From Zantedeschia hybrid cultivar (taxonomy: Eukaryota; Streptophyta; Magnoliopsida; Alismatales; Araceae): a DNA stretch of 64,000 bases. The stretch covers positions 17,084,234 through 17,148,233 of the forward strand of contig JARZZO010000014.1 in NCBI GenBank assembly GCA_030544215.1. The letters run 5' to 3'. The notes beneath the pieces are model-generated. The model was not told the DNA's origin. It did no database searches and was given only the letters and a program-made list of their open reading frames with translations. Within the stretch, counting starts at the first letter, position 1. Each line of letters starts with the position of its first letter. Of this stretch, positions 33,350 to 46,524 are shown piece after piece. Both the position numbers and the translations under genes were made by a program.

Positions 33350-35163
33350 GTATAACCCATAACACCCTGGATTAAGCACTCCCCTCCACCAAAGTGGGTT
33401 AAAAGGTTTTAGGAGAATAAAACATCCTATTCAGGACTTATTCCACAAACAAAGTGAGGCTTACCTACTAATGGTTGGTGAAATGGTATACATATATATC
33501 CTCCTGATCTAATGAAATGAAGGGCATGTAGGGCATGGCCTCGCCGGTGATGGAGAGGATGTTGAAGTTAAAGAGTGGTATCAAAACTAATGCTAACTTT
33601 GAACCTAACAAGCAACCTTACTCCCAGTACTTTAGTTGGATATTAACTTTGATATAGTATTAATTTTGATGGTAGCATTTTTGAAGTCTACAAAACTAAA
33701 TTCTTGAAATTCATATTGATGGAATATTGAGGGGATGTAGGAAGGAAACGAAAGGGATCTTTAAACCAAGATTAAGATCAAACATTTTCCACACAAGCTT
33801 AAACAAATATTAAATGTATTATAACAATATACTTTATCAATATGTGAATATCAAATCAATAAAATTTAACTAAATACTCACTATCAATAGTAATATCAAA
33901 ATCTACCTAATACAGAAACCAAACATCCTGTTACATCAAAGAAATTCTCGCAAGTACATTTACCACATATTAATCCACCCACAAGAGGTAACGAAACTAA
34001 GGTATCCAACCAAGTGAACGAGGGAAAACCTTTTAGTTGAAAGAGGAAAGCATTTGGACTTCTTTCTTTTATCGTCCACTCGATATATACGCGTTCTCAT
34101 TTTTTTCATAGTTGATAACCAATTTACGCATATTCTCATGAGGACAGACATAGAAAGATCTAATTAAGAATACCAATTAATAAAGATTCGGTGAAGATTT
34201 AAGATAGATCGATGACTGCATCTGTTATGCCATATTTGATCTAGAAAAATCTATTAACTATCCTATAAGCTAATAACCTATAAAATAATCCAATCTTTGG
34301 CGTACTACATGTATTCGGGCATTAAAAAAATTCCGCTACCTTGTTATGCATATCAGTAAAAAAAACATTGTCTATTATCTGACCTTTCCATTCGTCACCC
34401 ATGAAACGTAGGACATGTGCATGCAGCAACACAGCATACCTTCAGTACTAGCTCGCTGGGGCTAAGCTACACCACCCCAGCACCCATCTCAACTTGGGTT
34501 GAGATGCACCTTCCCACCACACATCTCTCTCTCTTTCTCAAAGTCGGCCTAACATAACTTACGCATTTGTATAGGTCCGAGGTAAAAAATAAGTTCTAAT
34601 AAATAGAAAAAAATATTCTTAACAGCTTGAGCTTAAGAATGACTTTTTATTTTCTTTAGATTTTTCTGATTGAGAATCGGTCTAATCTAACACATAGATC
34701 ATGTTATGATCAAGCTTAAAATAAAAATTTTAAAAAATACTTATAGCGTAACTGGTAAAATTCTTTCTCGTCCTCGTGCGGTGCAACAAGTGAACCTCTT
34801 TTTCACCCTTCTGAAGTCCTTTAGTAGACCCATTTTGAGTTTGGACCACACCAGGCAGTAACTCTCGAGTATCCGCTCCAACTTCTTGTTATCTGTTTGA
34901 ATTTAATTCGCCTATAATGTCTGTGGTTGAATAGAATTAATGACGTACAGTTGACATTATTTACCGTGAATAGGGAAGAAGAAAGTGGGGTTGGTTGAAC
35001 CAGTTGTGAAGAAGAAAGTGACTACGTAGAAGTTAAATTCTCATGTTGAATCAGAATCCTTTGTAAAGGCCCAGATCTTATTGTAAAAGCATAGCTATGA
35101 CAACTGCCAGCGATAACATGAAGAAAAGGCAAAATTAAGAACTGTGCTCTCAAGGATAGCATG
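33350..35163. other. AT-rich intergenic DNA
   Basis: No coding sequence on either strand. A short palindrome CATCTCAACTTGGGTTGAGATG occurs at about 34485-34506. Otherwise it is non-repetitive AT-rich DNA without recognised features. Confidence 0.6.
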
Positions 35164-35440
35164 GACCTCCAATTTTGTCATGTGCTTAGAGAAGGCAATA
35201 GAGTTATTGATGTCTTGGCCAACTGTTCCTGTGATTCCCAGGTTGATCAGCTCTTTCATGTCTCTTCTTCCTTGTCTATTATTGTCAAAAGTGAGATCAC
35301 TTTTGATAAAAGTGGTCTACCTCATCTTCATTTCTGAGGGTTAGATTTTCTAAGGAGATTTTGATTTTTTGATGTACTTTCTTAGAGATAAGATACTATG
35401 TCTTCCCCTTGTATCTTGAAAAATTTTAATGATATAAAAT
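35164..35440 (+). pseudogene. LINE (L1-type) 3' end relic with RNase H-like C-terminus
   Basis: Codons 35164-35337 give FCHVLREGNRVIDVLAN, the end of the RNase H-like (RVT_3) domain of plant LINEs (usual form 'HV-RE-N-VAD-LA'), then a short tail and TGA. The 3' region ends with AATGATATAAAATTCAAAAA, typical of LINE tails. Upstream coding sequence is absent: 5' truncation. Confidence 0.65.
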
Positions 35441-37065
35441 TCAAAAAACCGGCCCAAAGTCTTAGTTAAGTTTCTAGATTTTTTTTTCAAAAAAAAGAAA
35501 AAAAATAGCGAGGCCAATGGGTTGGACTTGGACTGGGACCATATGTTTCAAGTACGATCTAAAGGCGCATGGGTCTTAAGAGCAGTCCCCCGCGTACGAC
35601 TCAATCCAATCCAAAACATAAATCGGAACCAGACACGATTCCACGAGCAAAAAAGAAAGGTTACCTGTAACCATAAATGGCAAAAGCTAGCCCATCCTCG
35701 TTCTTCTTCTTGATAAATCTAGAACTCAATCAAAGCCGAGAATTCAAAGCAGAGGACACATATGAAGCCTGGAGAAAGGAAAGCAACCATGAACGGGGAG
35801 ACCATGGAAAGAGACAGCTTAATTTAATTACATGGTCAGAGAGGAAGGTTGAACTATATATGACAAAATACCAACCATCACATGCTTCACTTGGCTTTTA
35901 AGAACCCTCCCTCATGGCAATGCCTTTGGCTTTGGCTAAGCAACGGGTAGACGCCATCCCAGCTGGTTAAATTATAAATAATTGATATATAGAACTAGTC
36001 CCACTGCGGGTCGTTATCTTAAGAGTTGTTTGTTTTAACATGCGTAATTTGAAATAATTATTTTTTTTACAGTATTTTCAGTTGTTTGAAATGATGTAAA
36101 ATAATATAAAATAAAATTATGTCTAGACCTTGTCTACTCACTTCATAACCCAATTCAAAATTTGACTTGTTTTGAAAGTAGTGATTTTAAAACCGGTGAT
36201 TTACAAAATTTTGCACTAAAACAGACAGCTCCTTAGAAAAAAAGTCGAAGTACGTCAAAATTTCTTAGTGAGGCTGTAAATATAGTGGAGGAAAAGAATG
36301 AGATCCTCCCAACGTCTACCTGATCAGTTATTCCTTGACTTGTTTTTATTTATTGGGCTAAGTATATTGGGCTATCGATTTGATCTTCAACCCGCCGAAA
36401 CTTTTTGATATTTCAAACTTTTGATTTAAGTGGGTCTCAACATTGTTAGATAACTAAAAGAATCTAAGAAATTAAACATTGTTATTAGGTTCAATCCATT
36501 AAAAATATTTACAATTCATTAGAACTTGATTTTTTTTTTAAAATCATATAATTAAAGATCAAATTATTTGGACATGTAAATTATATTGAGACGGAACTAA
36601 ACGTATTTAGTTTTTTTCTATTTAGCTGCACTTATGACGTACGGTAGAGGACCGTTCATTTAATGGGTGGATCGACGTCCTAGTCGAGTCTGGCGGTCCA
36701 GAATCGCTTATTTAATGGGTGGATCGATGTCCTAGTCGAGTCTGGCGGTCCAAAACCGTTTTTTTAATGGGTGGATCGGTGTCCTGTTCAGATCAGAGGG
36801 ACGAAATGGATAATGTTTAATAAATAATAAGAAGAAATGTTCATGGTAGGAAGAGTAAGACCAATCCAAACCGAATCGAGCTTGCATACCAAATGATATT
36901 TGAGAAAAATGTCATGTAAAAAAAAAGAGTATATTGTGGGACTTCAAGAAAGAATCTTGCACTCCTGCATTCAGTCCATACGTGCAGAGCATGAGATGAC
37001 CTCCACGCTATCTTAGTGCTTTCACTTTTAAAACTAACCATCTTCTAATTTTTTAAGAAATCAAG
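35441..37065. other. Intergenic DNA with a 52-bp minisatellite
   Basis: No genes. At 36650-36790 about 2.7 copies of a 52-bp unit occur (TTAATGGGTGGATCGAYGTC, CTAGTCGAGTCTGGCGGTCC), starting near 36660, 36712 and 36764. Confidence 0.75.
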
Positions 37066-37545
37066 CTATATGAAAAAGAGAGGTGCAAATGCCACAACAG
37101 GGGAATTCTCCAGGGACGATCATGGCAGAATCATCAAATGTGCATCCAGCATTGTCCCCCAAAGTGACCCACTGTTGGTTGAAGCCTTGGCTATTAAATC
37201 TGTGCTCGAGATGGCAACCGCCTGGCAGGCTTCGAAAATTATTGAAGGCGATGCCCAGAAGATGATCTACGCTATTTTCCAAAAATCCCAAACCCCTTGG
37301 AAAATTAGGATCCTTGTTCAAGACTATCAGCTCCTCTTGCCTTCCTCCAACACTTCCCTCCTTTTCAGTCCGCGAGAAGTTAATGGAGCAGTGCACGCTA
37401 TGGCCAGACTTGCTTTACTGTGTAATCAAGGTGGGACTTATTACCCCCCTGTTATCCTAGCTCTGTTCTAGACACTGTTATCTTTGAATCTTTTCAGCCT
37501 CCATAATGTAGTGGGGTTTCCCCCCATTCTATTTTTTTTTAAAAA
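37066..37545 (+). pseudogene. LINE 3' end relic, RNase H-like domain (134 codons)
   Basis: The open frame to 37471 shows the RVT_3 pattern: DDHGRIIKCASS, then VEALAIKSVLEMA (catalytic Glu block), IIEGDAQKMIYAI (Asp block) and VNGAVHAMARLAL (His block). A T-rich then A-rich stretch near 37530-37545 may be the tail. It starts within the domain, so it is 5' truncated. No sign of a host gene. Confidence 0.7.
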
Positions 37546-40500
37546 AGGCGAATTCTCCCATGTCAACATTTTTCGGATAATAATGAATATGGAGCGGATA
37601 TGAAGACTATCCGAGTATCAAGAGAAATTTTTAAAAAAATATATTTAATTTAAAAAAGAGTGTGAGAACTTTTGGACAGCCGGTGAAGAGTGACACAGAC
37701 TTTGCACCGTTGGCAAATGGGAACGGTGACACAAATGTAAGACGACCAGGTAGGCGTGTAGTTTGATTTGATTTGATTTGAGGATAAAATTTTAAAAATC
37801 AAATCAACTCGAAATGTGGACCGGACTAAATCAAATTAAACCACAAAAGTTTGAAATTAAATCAAATAATTCGATTTGGTTTGCCGGTTGGACCTTATAA
37901 TAGACCACTATTATAGTTTATTTTATTATTTTTTTAAAAAAAAATAATTATTTAAAAAATATTTAAAGATTTAGATCTTGAATAGACTATTATTTACTTG
38001 ATTAAAGATTCAACACTTCTTTTGCACAAGATAACTGATGAGGGGGACGAGGGCTGGGACCCTGAACTCAACCGAGAAGTGGGGTTACTCAGAAGAAACA
38101 AAACCCAAGATTATCATCCAGAGCTAGGGGTTATTTAGAAGAAACAGATCTTCAACCCATTTATTCATAGGTATCGTCACATCACAAGAAGAGGGTATAG
38201 TTCCTTAGGAATAGTCCTACATCCGCTGCGATGGATAAAGAGCACCCGTCTTTCATCTTATAAAAAGGTAAAAAATACTTCATCAAAAGAAACCTTTTTG
38301 GGACCCATATCATTTGACTTGACATTCTTATTCCACTCCCTTCACCAATCTGCCACGTATCAACAGAGGGCTCGACTTTTGGAACCACACATAGGGCCTC
38401 ACTGACGTTGTCTGTCTTGTGTGCAAGTGTCAGCGGCCTCCTCGTCTGGGTCTTCCTTCTCCCTCGAATCCTGATTTCGGGTGCCTCATCTGTTATCGAC
38501 CCGAGAGATGCAACAATAACGGTCCAAAGGGTATTATCTGAAAATAATCTTAGATTTTATACTTTGTAATTTATATAAACTCACACTTATTTAAGAATTT
38601 AATATTTATATCATATCTTTTTATCGGATTGATTAAATTTATTAATGAGAAAAATCAAATCAAATCAAATTTCTTAATTTAATTTAGTTTCAATCCAAAT
38701 CAAAATATTCAAAAGATTCAAGTTAAACAAAATCAATTCGGACAGAATTAATCAATTCTATTTGATTTTTCGGTTTGAACTAGACCAGCACAATTGCCAG
38801 CGCAGATCATGCGTGCTGGCGAGTGGGGGCAGCGCAAACCGTCGGCCGCGGGAGGATGGGGGCGTCGTCATGGCAGCTGTGGGCGACCAGCAGGTGTTGG
38901 GCGGCTGGCGGATGAGGAAGAAGGCCGCAGGTGAGGAGGGGGTTCAAATGCACAACTTTGAATTTTAGGGTTCCTACTGCACTTGTTCTGGATAGTTATT
39001 TGCACTTCTCAATGCGGATGCGGAGCAAATCCAGATAAAATTCGAGTTCATTTGCAACTTTATAATAAATTTGGTACTGTGTTTATCTTCTCTGAGCAAA
39101 TGATCGATTTAGTCTTACTTCTTGTCAATAGGGTACACGGATTTGGAAGATGAAGTTTAGAAGATTTCACCTTTAAATATTATATATAAATGGAATTAAA
39201 TCTCATACGGATGAATTGTCCTATGTTAATCTTCTTCATTTTCGTAGATTTCAAGGATGAAAGGAAACCATCTTTTAATCATTCACCAGTAGAAGATATC
39301 AGTTGAATTGCAAATCTTCCTTTTTCTTTGTTTATTATTATGATTATTATTATAAAAACCTAAATTTACAATTAAAAGGCACAGCCGACCATGATCAGAG
39401 AAATCGTCTGTCCTTGTCATCTTCAACACAAAAGCTAGTCTTTCCATCCCTTTCTTTATCCGTCTTCTGCCTATGAAATAAGATTTTATTTTCATGATAC
39501 GTGTCATTGTAATTCTTCATGTCACATTCTTTTTTTAGTTTCTGCATAACATATAAGTTAATAAATACCATTCATTTCGATTATTTTGTATGGCCATACT
39601 AAGATCGTTGCTACCTGATGATATGTGTTAATTCCATTAAAAACTTAATTTATAATGGTCATTTTAATTTAAATTTCTATATATGTTAATCTCAATTACT
39701 TTAGCTACATTTGGGGAGTCAGGAGAACTCTTTCTAAATAACTTCTCTTCCGTTAAAAGTAAATGTGCTAGGTATGAGCGGGCAATGGTCGATCAATTGG
39801 TTCTCCATTGTGCATGTGGTGCGAGAGAAGAAGGGAGAATTGACTGTGTCCGTTTTCTTACAAACCACAAAATTCGGGTGTTGAACTTAAAAGGCCCAAA
39901 GTCATGAGGACTGCTCACACAGTTCATCTTAACCGATATAGGATTATATCTGTTCTAACACTCTTTCCCACGGTTAAGAAAATCAGATGGAAGAAGACAG
40001 TGCAAATCGGAAAATAAAATTGGACAAGATAACTATTTTGATAATCATCTTACAAACCATAAAATCCGGGTAATGAGTTTAAAGGGCACAAAATCATAAA
40101 CACTGCTCGCAGTCCATCTTAACTGATGTAAAATTATACCCGGTCCAACACGCTTAAACCCATGTTACGTGTGAAATTATCAGGTTATCGGCTACCATTT
40201 ACATTGCTAGATCCAACTAGAGGGTGATCCAAGGTATCTCACCTCGTTGGCAGTTCAAGCACCTATCCTCTTTTTTTTTAACGTATATCTCAATATAACG
40301 TTAAACATTGAATTGGCTGCACTGTGCAGCTATGGCGATCACCCAAAAAACGTGAAACATGACGTGGGAAAGCAGCACTTACCTGCTTTGTGATACGTCA
40401 AAATTGTCGGACCAGCACTTGGCTGCTGTGGTCACGAAGAGATTGAGAAGATCGACATCAGATCCTGAGCCTCGTACACATTCACATGCAGGGTGAGGAA

Positions 40501-41100
40501 AACGGGGAGAAAACAGATCGAGCGTGCGTAAAGATTAGAAAGTGTGGCTTGCGAGTACCACCAAGCAACAAAAAGGTTGTGTTTAATGATGAAGTGTTTC
40601 TTTAGGTCAAATTTGCACCTTAATCACTTAAAGTGATCTGATGTTTTCAGGCTGCAAGCAAACGATTTTGGGGTAACCTGGATTCAAATAGAGATTTTCC
40701 AAGTATAAGGTTGAATACAGAGAGGAAAAATGTTTAAAAAAATTCTTCAGTTACTACTTTTTTCATTCCTAATGAGAGGTGAATTTGAAAAATTTCCTCT
40801 CCTTTCTCTGCACTTATTTGAGTCCCAACCAAATTTACACTTATGATAACCGGATTCCTTGGACTCTAATCTTTTCTGTGAGCTTGAGAAGTCGATACAC
40901 AGTGGTTGAAAGCAGTGCCTTGATGACATCTGTTTTAAAAAATCATTTTAATATATGGAGCTCACTTAAAAATTATAATTGCGGCTACAAGTTTTTTTTT
41001 TAAAATCAATAACCTAATGATTAAAGGACAAAAGGTCACCCTACGCCCACCCCTCAAAAGACCAACGTCCCCACCGCCCATCTGACCAGCACGAACACTC
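37546..41100. other. Intergenic DNA upstream of the FAR gene
   Basis: No gene was supported. Two AAATC-rich blocks (37765-37895 and 38640-38775) face each other and could bound an old element. A diverged direct repeat of about 105 bp occurs at 39856-39965 and 40046-40150 (both TTACAAACCAYAAAATYCGG onward). Confidence 0.5.
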
Positions 41101-41108
41101 TCTCTCAG

Positions 41109-41114
41109 TATATA
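41109..41114 (+). promoter_or_regulatory. Probable TATA box of the FAR gene
   Basis: TATATA in CAGTATATAGTAGG, 205 bp before the ATG and ahead of the CT-rich leader. No other TATA-like box lies at a better distance. Confidence 0.5.
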
Positions 41115-41136
41115 GTAGGCGGACTGTGGGACTTCC

Positions 41137-41298
41137 CAGCATCGTGCACAGGAGAAGAGGAAGGGCAGAGTCTGCACCATCCCAGCATATCTCTCTCTCT
41201 CTCTCTCTCGCACGCCCCATTCCCATCGTGCACAGGAGAAAAGGAAGGGGAGAGTCTGCACCATCCCAGCATCTCTCTCTCTCTCTCTCTCTCTCTCT
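41137..41298. repeat. Tandem duplication with CT microsatellites in the FAR 5' leader
   Basis: Two ~76-bp units (41137-41214, 41223-41298) each carry ATCGTGCACAGGAGAA, then AGAGTCTGCACCATCCCAGC, and end in a pure CT run (41191-41209 and 41273-41298). The second run ends 21 bp before the start codon. Confidence 0.88.
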
Positions 41299-41318
41299 GT
41301 GAAATACATAGCAAGGGA

Positions 41319-44300
41319 ATGGAGAAGGGGAGCATCATGGGTTTCCTGGAGGGGAAGAGTATCCTAGTCACAGGTGCCACCGGATTCTTGGGAAAACGTA
41401 CGTACGTTAAGGCACTTTAATTCTGTTTGTGACTATATATAATGCGCGATCGAGTAATTACCTGTTCCATCTTTCTCTCTTTCGCCTTCTCTAGTGTTCG
41501 CAGAGAAGGTGCTCCGAGTTCAACCTAAGGTGAAGCGGCTGTACCTGCTGCTGCGAGCGCCCGACGCCGACTCCGCTGCAGAGCGCTTGCAAACCGAGGT
41601 TATCTAACTCTAATTAAGCTTCTTTGATTCCACATGAATTTTTTTTATATAAATATTTGTATTTATATATGTACGTACGTGCCTTTGGGTGTGTCCTTAA
41701 TTAATTTGTTTCACCTTTCAATATCGCAAGGTGCTGAGGAAGGATGTGTTTCGGGTTCTCAAAGAGAAGCACGGGGAGGAGTTTGAGTCGTTCATATCCG
41801 ACAAGGTGGTCCCTGTTGCCGGCGACGTGGCGGAGGAGGGCCTGGGCATTAAGGCATCCGAGCTGAGGGAAACGTTGCAGCAAGAGATCCATGCGGTGGT
41901 CCATTCAGCTGCCACCACCAGGCTTGATGAGAGGTAATTAATTTTGACCATGAACATTTTCTTAAACTTGCCCCTGGTTATGCACTATTCTATTAATTAG
42001 TCTCACTGTTCCGTACGTTTATAGGGTCCTATAATTTGGGGTGATGCAATAAAGAGTGCACTGGGATTGATTCATATGTATAATTCAGATTAATTTGATG
42101 TAAAGCGCTGAAGTCTAAAACCATATTGTTCAGCCAATTTGCAAACACTAGCTTAATTTGTTCTTCTAGAAGAATATCTTTAAAATTATGGCAAGTCTAA
42201 TCCCGTTCATTTAGTCATGGAATTCTCGAAAAGATATGTTAATTCGTTAACTATTGCTTAGTGGCATATATAATCCGAAAACTAATGCAGGTATGACGTT
42301 GCAATGAGAACCAATACCTTGGGAGCGAAGCATGTCATAGAATTCTCGAAGAAATGTTCCAAACTTCAGATGCTCCTCCTGGTCTCAACAGGTAATGACT
42401 AGCAACATTCTTAAGTGCATTTAGATCATACATAGAATCATTTTATCCTTCTCTCACCCCTTCACTTCACTTATTGTATATATCTTTGTTCATTTTTTAC
42501 GCTAGCTTTTCCCTTTCCTTTTTTCTTTTTTCCCTTTGGCATGCAGCTTATGTTGCAGGAGAGCAGTCTGGTATGATACTTGAGAAACCATTCTATATGG
42601 GTGAGACACTCAACGGGCTCTCGGTTTTGGACATCGAAGAAGAATGCACTCTCATAGACAACAGATTGAAGGAGCTTCATGCGGCTAAATCAACTAAGAG
42701 GGATGAAACTGTTGCTATGAGAACGCTCGGCATGGAACGGTCTGACCTAACAAGACCTTGTTTTATCTATTCTTAGATATTTTCTAATCAATTCCCTCTT
42801 TTTCCTTCCTAATCAGAAAGGTGTTTCAATGAGTAATTAGACAAGGGTTTGGATCAAGAGCTGACTCGAACTCTTGAAAAACCTAGTTGGCTAGCTAGCT
42901 TGTACCAACATTTGAGTCAATTTGGAGAGGACACATGCAAATAACCATGTACAAAAGCTTCTTGGCAAACATCATGAGTTAAACATCATAAAAGCATGAA
43001 TCGGGTTCCTCTCAGTAGTTTTACTCACCATAGTCAGTAAGTGTGAGAAAATATAGGTATAGTGATTCTGCAGAAAATTCCTTCACATGGATTCAAAAAA
43101 AGTTCTGCAAGAACAAGGTTACTGTAGAACACCTTCTCGCACTTGATGACTTCAACCTGTAAGACGACATAGAGGATCACAGGAATCTACAAGTATCATG
43201 ATCCTTGTGTATCGAAGAATAATTATAGTTTCGTAGGTTATAATGTGTCAAGTGCATATAATGTACTCTTCATCAAATTTAAAACATCACAATCTTCTTG
43301 TATCAAGCAGAGCAAAAGCATTGGGCTGGCCAAACACATACGTTTTTACCAAAGCAATGGGGGAGATGCTTACCAGTCACTTCAAGGAAAACCTACCTTT
43401 CGCCATTGTGAGACCAGCCATGATATCGAGCACTTGCACGGAGCCGTTCCCCGGGTGGATTGAAGGATGCAGGTAACAACTGGTGAAGACTTGACAGGTC
43501 TATTTTTAAAAGCTCCATTTAATTCGGAGCTTCAAATAGAAGGCCCGAAATATGAAAAAAATGATATTTCATCAGCTTCCATGGTTGGCTATTTTATATT
43601 AAAACCGACTAGGCAGACATTTTGACTGTTGCGAAAACTTACGAGTATTTTTAATTGGAAGTTGAGTTAAACATACACGTTCTAAAATAGATGTTTGTTT
43701 TTTTCTCTCTTTTTTAAAGAATGTAGCAGATATAAATTCATCTGAAGTGTTTACCCAAGCTTTTGTTCTTTCAGAACGTTTGACAGCTTGATTCTCGCCC
43801 GTGCAAAGGGCCATTTGCCATCGTTCATCGCAAACCCTAGAGCAAGCATGGATGCAGTAAGTTTAGTTTGTGGTTATACTAGTTATACTTTTCCCATCCT
43901 GTAGTACTGAGTGTTCAATTTAACCAGTTACAATTGTACACTCATGTATATGCAATCCCGCTGCACCTCGAGTAGAAAGATCGGATGGCCACCGCAGTAG
44001 TAATTTCTTTTATTTTTCTTATTTCTTGAAGTTTATTTAGGTCGACTTCATTACATTCGACACGTCTATATAATTCGATTGTTGATCGGACGATCTAACA
44101 AACATCTGAAAAATAAAAAAATTAATTGTACATTGGCCCCAATGTTTTACTTTTTAATTTTCTTTAGATCGTCTTATCTATGATTGGATTGTACAGACAT
44201 GACAAACATAATGACGACAACTTAAAAAAAATTTAAAAAGTAAACAAAAATAAAAAATTCTGAGCTACACTCCATACTGCACCGCATGAGGTGCAGCAAA

Positions 44301-45623
44301 CATTACTCAAAATTAAGTAACTAGAGATTGGACTAGCAAATCTTGATGTTCTCTAAAACTTACTTGCCAAGCCCTATTGTTGTAGGTCCCTGGAGATGTG
44401 GTGGTAAATGCGATGATTGTAATCATGGTCCATCAGTTGAATCAACCATGCGAGTTCATTTACCATGTGGGTTCGTCTTCAAGGAACCCCATGGACATCG
44501 GAACGTTTGAAGACCATGTCTACCATTATTTTCTTGCAAATCCACTAAAAGCAAAGGAGGGGACACCAATCCAAGCTCGTAGGGTCACACTCTACCATTC
44601 AATGACCCAGTTCAGATTGAAAGTGATGTTGCCCTTCTGCTTATTATGTAAGGTACGCATATTCGTCTGCATGTGTACGTATATGCATTGGGTGCACACA
44701 CACATAAATACATGTACATATATGTATGTACATGTACAAGAATAATAGGAATTTATACATATATATTCCTGAAATACACAACATTTATATCTATACTCCT
44801 AACTCCCGCATATTATTTTCAACCCTTAAAATCTTTGATATATTACAGTTATGTCCCTCTATCAAAATAACATGAACTCTAATCTCAAAAACTCTTGATA
44901 ACATTTATGGTACATGTGCAAAATTCTAGTTAATTTATAAATATATATGCAAAATATCAGTAAAATTAAGAATATATATGTAAAATCTTTAAGTTTCATT
45001 TATCGGCTTTTTGACGGAATGGTATAACTGCAAAAATTTTAAGATTTTAAGGGTATTGAAATAATATGTGGAAATTAGAGATATAGATGCAAGTATGATA
45101 TATTTCAGAGGTATATATGCGAAAATATCAAAAACATTATTATTTCATACTTCAGTACTTATATATCTTGCATATGCTTATGATTAGTTGTTCTCTTGTT
45201 TAGGCTTTATCACTGGCAAACATTTTCTCTTTCTACACATTGGGAAATCAATATGCCAGCCTTAATCGACATTATCAATTCTTGGTACGGGTGACCGACA
45301 TGTATGAACCCTATGCTTTCTTCAAAGGAACGTAAGTATAGAACTGCATGTGTGTGCACGTGTGTACATGTAGCTTATAATTAATTAAGTCTCCGAATTG
45401 GTCGAGTTGAAAGCTTAATTAGAACATATATATAATTAAGAGGCTTGTCTTGTGGCGCAGCTTTGATGTACAGAACTCAGAGAAGGTGCGAAAGGCCAAT
45501 ATGGTGGGAGGACACGACGACGTTGATGGCAAGATGTTCGACTTCGACATCGCTAATATCGATTGGAAGGACTACTTCATGAACACTCACATCCCTGGAC
45601 TTCTGAAATATGGGCTCAAGTGA
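41319..45623 (+). CDS. FAR: Alcohol-forming fatty acyl-CoA reductase, ten exons, 493 aa
   Basis: Reduces long-chain acyl-CoA to primary alcohol with NADPH, for wax, suberin or pollen-wall lipids. Exons: 41319-41397, 41495-41598, 41731-41933, 42291-42391, 42547-42739, 43311-43472, 43775-43856, 44386-44652, 45204-45331 and 45461-45623. Every intron is GT..AG and phases join without a stop to 494 codons, the usual length for ER-type plant FARs. The Rossmann motif TGATGFLG is at residues 18-25, the catalytic Y-x3-K (YVFTK) at 237-241, and the FAR C-terminal domain in exons 8-10, ending GLLKYGLK. There is no N-terminal extension, so the plastid MS2-type form is unlikely. An in-frame ATG at codon 7 could also serve as start. 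Exons 1-3 are GC-rich, later ones not. Which FAR paralogue this is cannot be told. A foldback MITE lies 63 bp after the stop. Confidence 0.96.
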
Positions 45624-45686
45624 TGCCATGCATATGGTCTGCTGCTACATCGATCACTGCATGCAGCTCATGATATTTTATCCCCC

Positions 45687-46073
45687 GAGTAATATTTGCT
45701 ATAATGAAGTGTGTGCTGCACGCACTGTCATTGCAGTTGGTTAAAATAATATATATATATTTTTTATTTTTTTAGGTTGTTCTCGAAGTCTCCTAACTGT
45801 TCGTACAGTGTAATGTTCAGTCGGACGATCTAAAAAAATATGAAAATTCAAAAATCAAGTTCAATGAACAGTAAAAAAGACAATAAAAAAAGTTTAAAAA
45901 TTCAAAAATCGAGTTCAATGAACTTTTTGGATCGTCCGATCGGACAAAGAAAAGTATAGACAGTTAGAAGACCTCGAGAATAACTTAAAAAAAAAAATAA
46001 GAATTTTTTTTTTTAAAACCCACTACAATGATGGTGCATGCAGCACCCACCGTCATTACACCAAATATTACTC
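45687..46073. mobile_element. Foldback MITE (387 bp) directly downstream of FAR
   Basis: Imperfect inverted ends of about 60 bp (GAGTAATATTTG...CAAATATTACTC) contain GTGTGCTGCA against TGCAGCACCC. TTATCCC lies on both sides (45678-45684 and 46074-46080) as a probable target duplication of 7-8 bp, which would suit a hAT- or Mutator-like origin. The inner arms repeat CGGACGATCTAAAAAAATAT and its reverse complement. The FAR polyadenylation site may fall within it. Confidence 0.82.
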
Positions 46074-46080
46074 TTATCCC

Positions 46081-46524
46081 TGACGTCTGTCTGTCCCATG
46101 TCGATGTTCTAAGCTGCAATATGCAACATTATTACTACTTGTGTGGAATATATAGTCATCACTGCACGCACCTGATATTTCTTTTTATTCCTAATTTTGG
46201 TGTCTCATTTGTATCGTCTCAAAAACAGGGATTTACTGCCATTAAGAAGCTGGATACATGGGAAACGTGAGGAAACTGTTGATTAGCAGCTTTGACTGGT
46301 TAAAAGATAAGAGAGTTGGAGCCCAAAACGGGAAACTTGTGCTCTCTGCCCTAGCTAACGGGCATATAAGTGTCCTAAAGCACATGAAGTCAAGTTGTCA
46401 AGCACGGCTCAACCCGGAGATCCAGCTATTAGTGGGTTGAACCTTTGGATAGAAATATTTATCCATATATGTATATTAAATTTTATATCAAGTAGGTACG
46501 AAAACAACTATCCGTTTTGTATAT
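46081..46524 (+). other. Host DNA between FAR-linked MITE and element C
   Basis: A 60-codon open frame (46258-46440, MGNVRKLLISSFDWLKDKR at its start) follows an AACAG acceptor-like site, but it matches no family I recognise and lacks supporting exons. It may be FAR 3' sequence or an old exon. A 19-bp stretch AGGTACGAAAACAACTATC at 46494-46512 recurs beyond element C at 61433-61451. Confidence 0.4.

Noticed and set aside
33054..33379. Minus-strand frame with repeated FLACPPSSP peptides
   Set aside because: Encoded by the ~80-bp minisatellite; no start context or family match.
37755..38790. A ~1-kb element bounded by AAATC-rich inverted blocks
   Set aside because: The blocks are simple-sequence-like and a target duplication could not be found.
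46258..46440. 60-codon gene after FAR
   Set aside because: No recognised family, no second exon, and sequence next to it echoes the FAR 3' region; kept only as a note.
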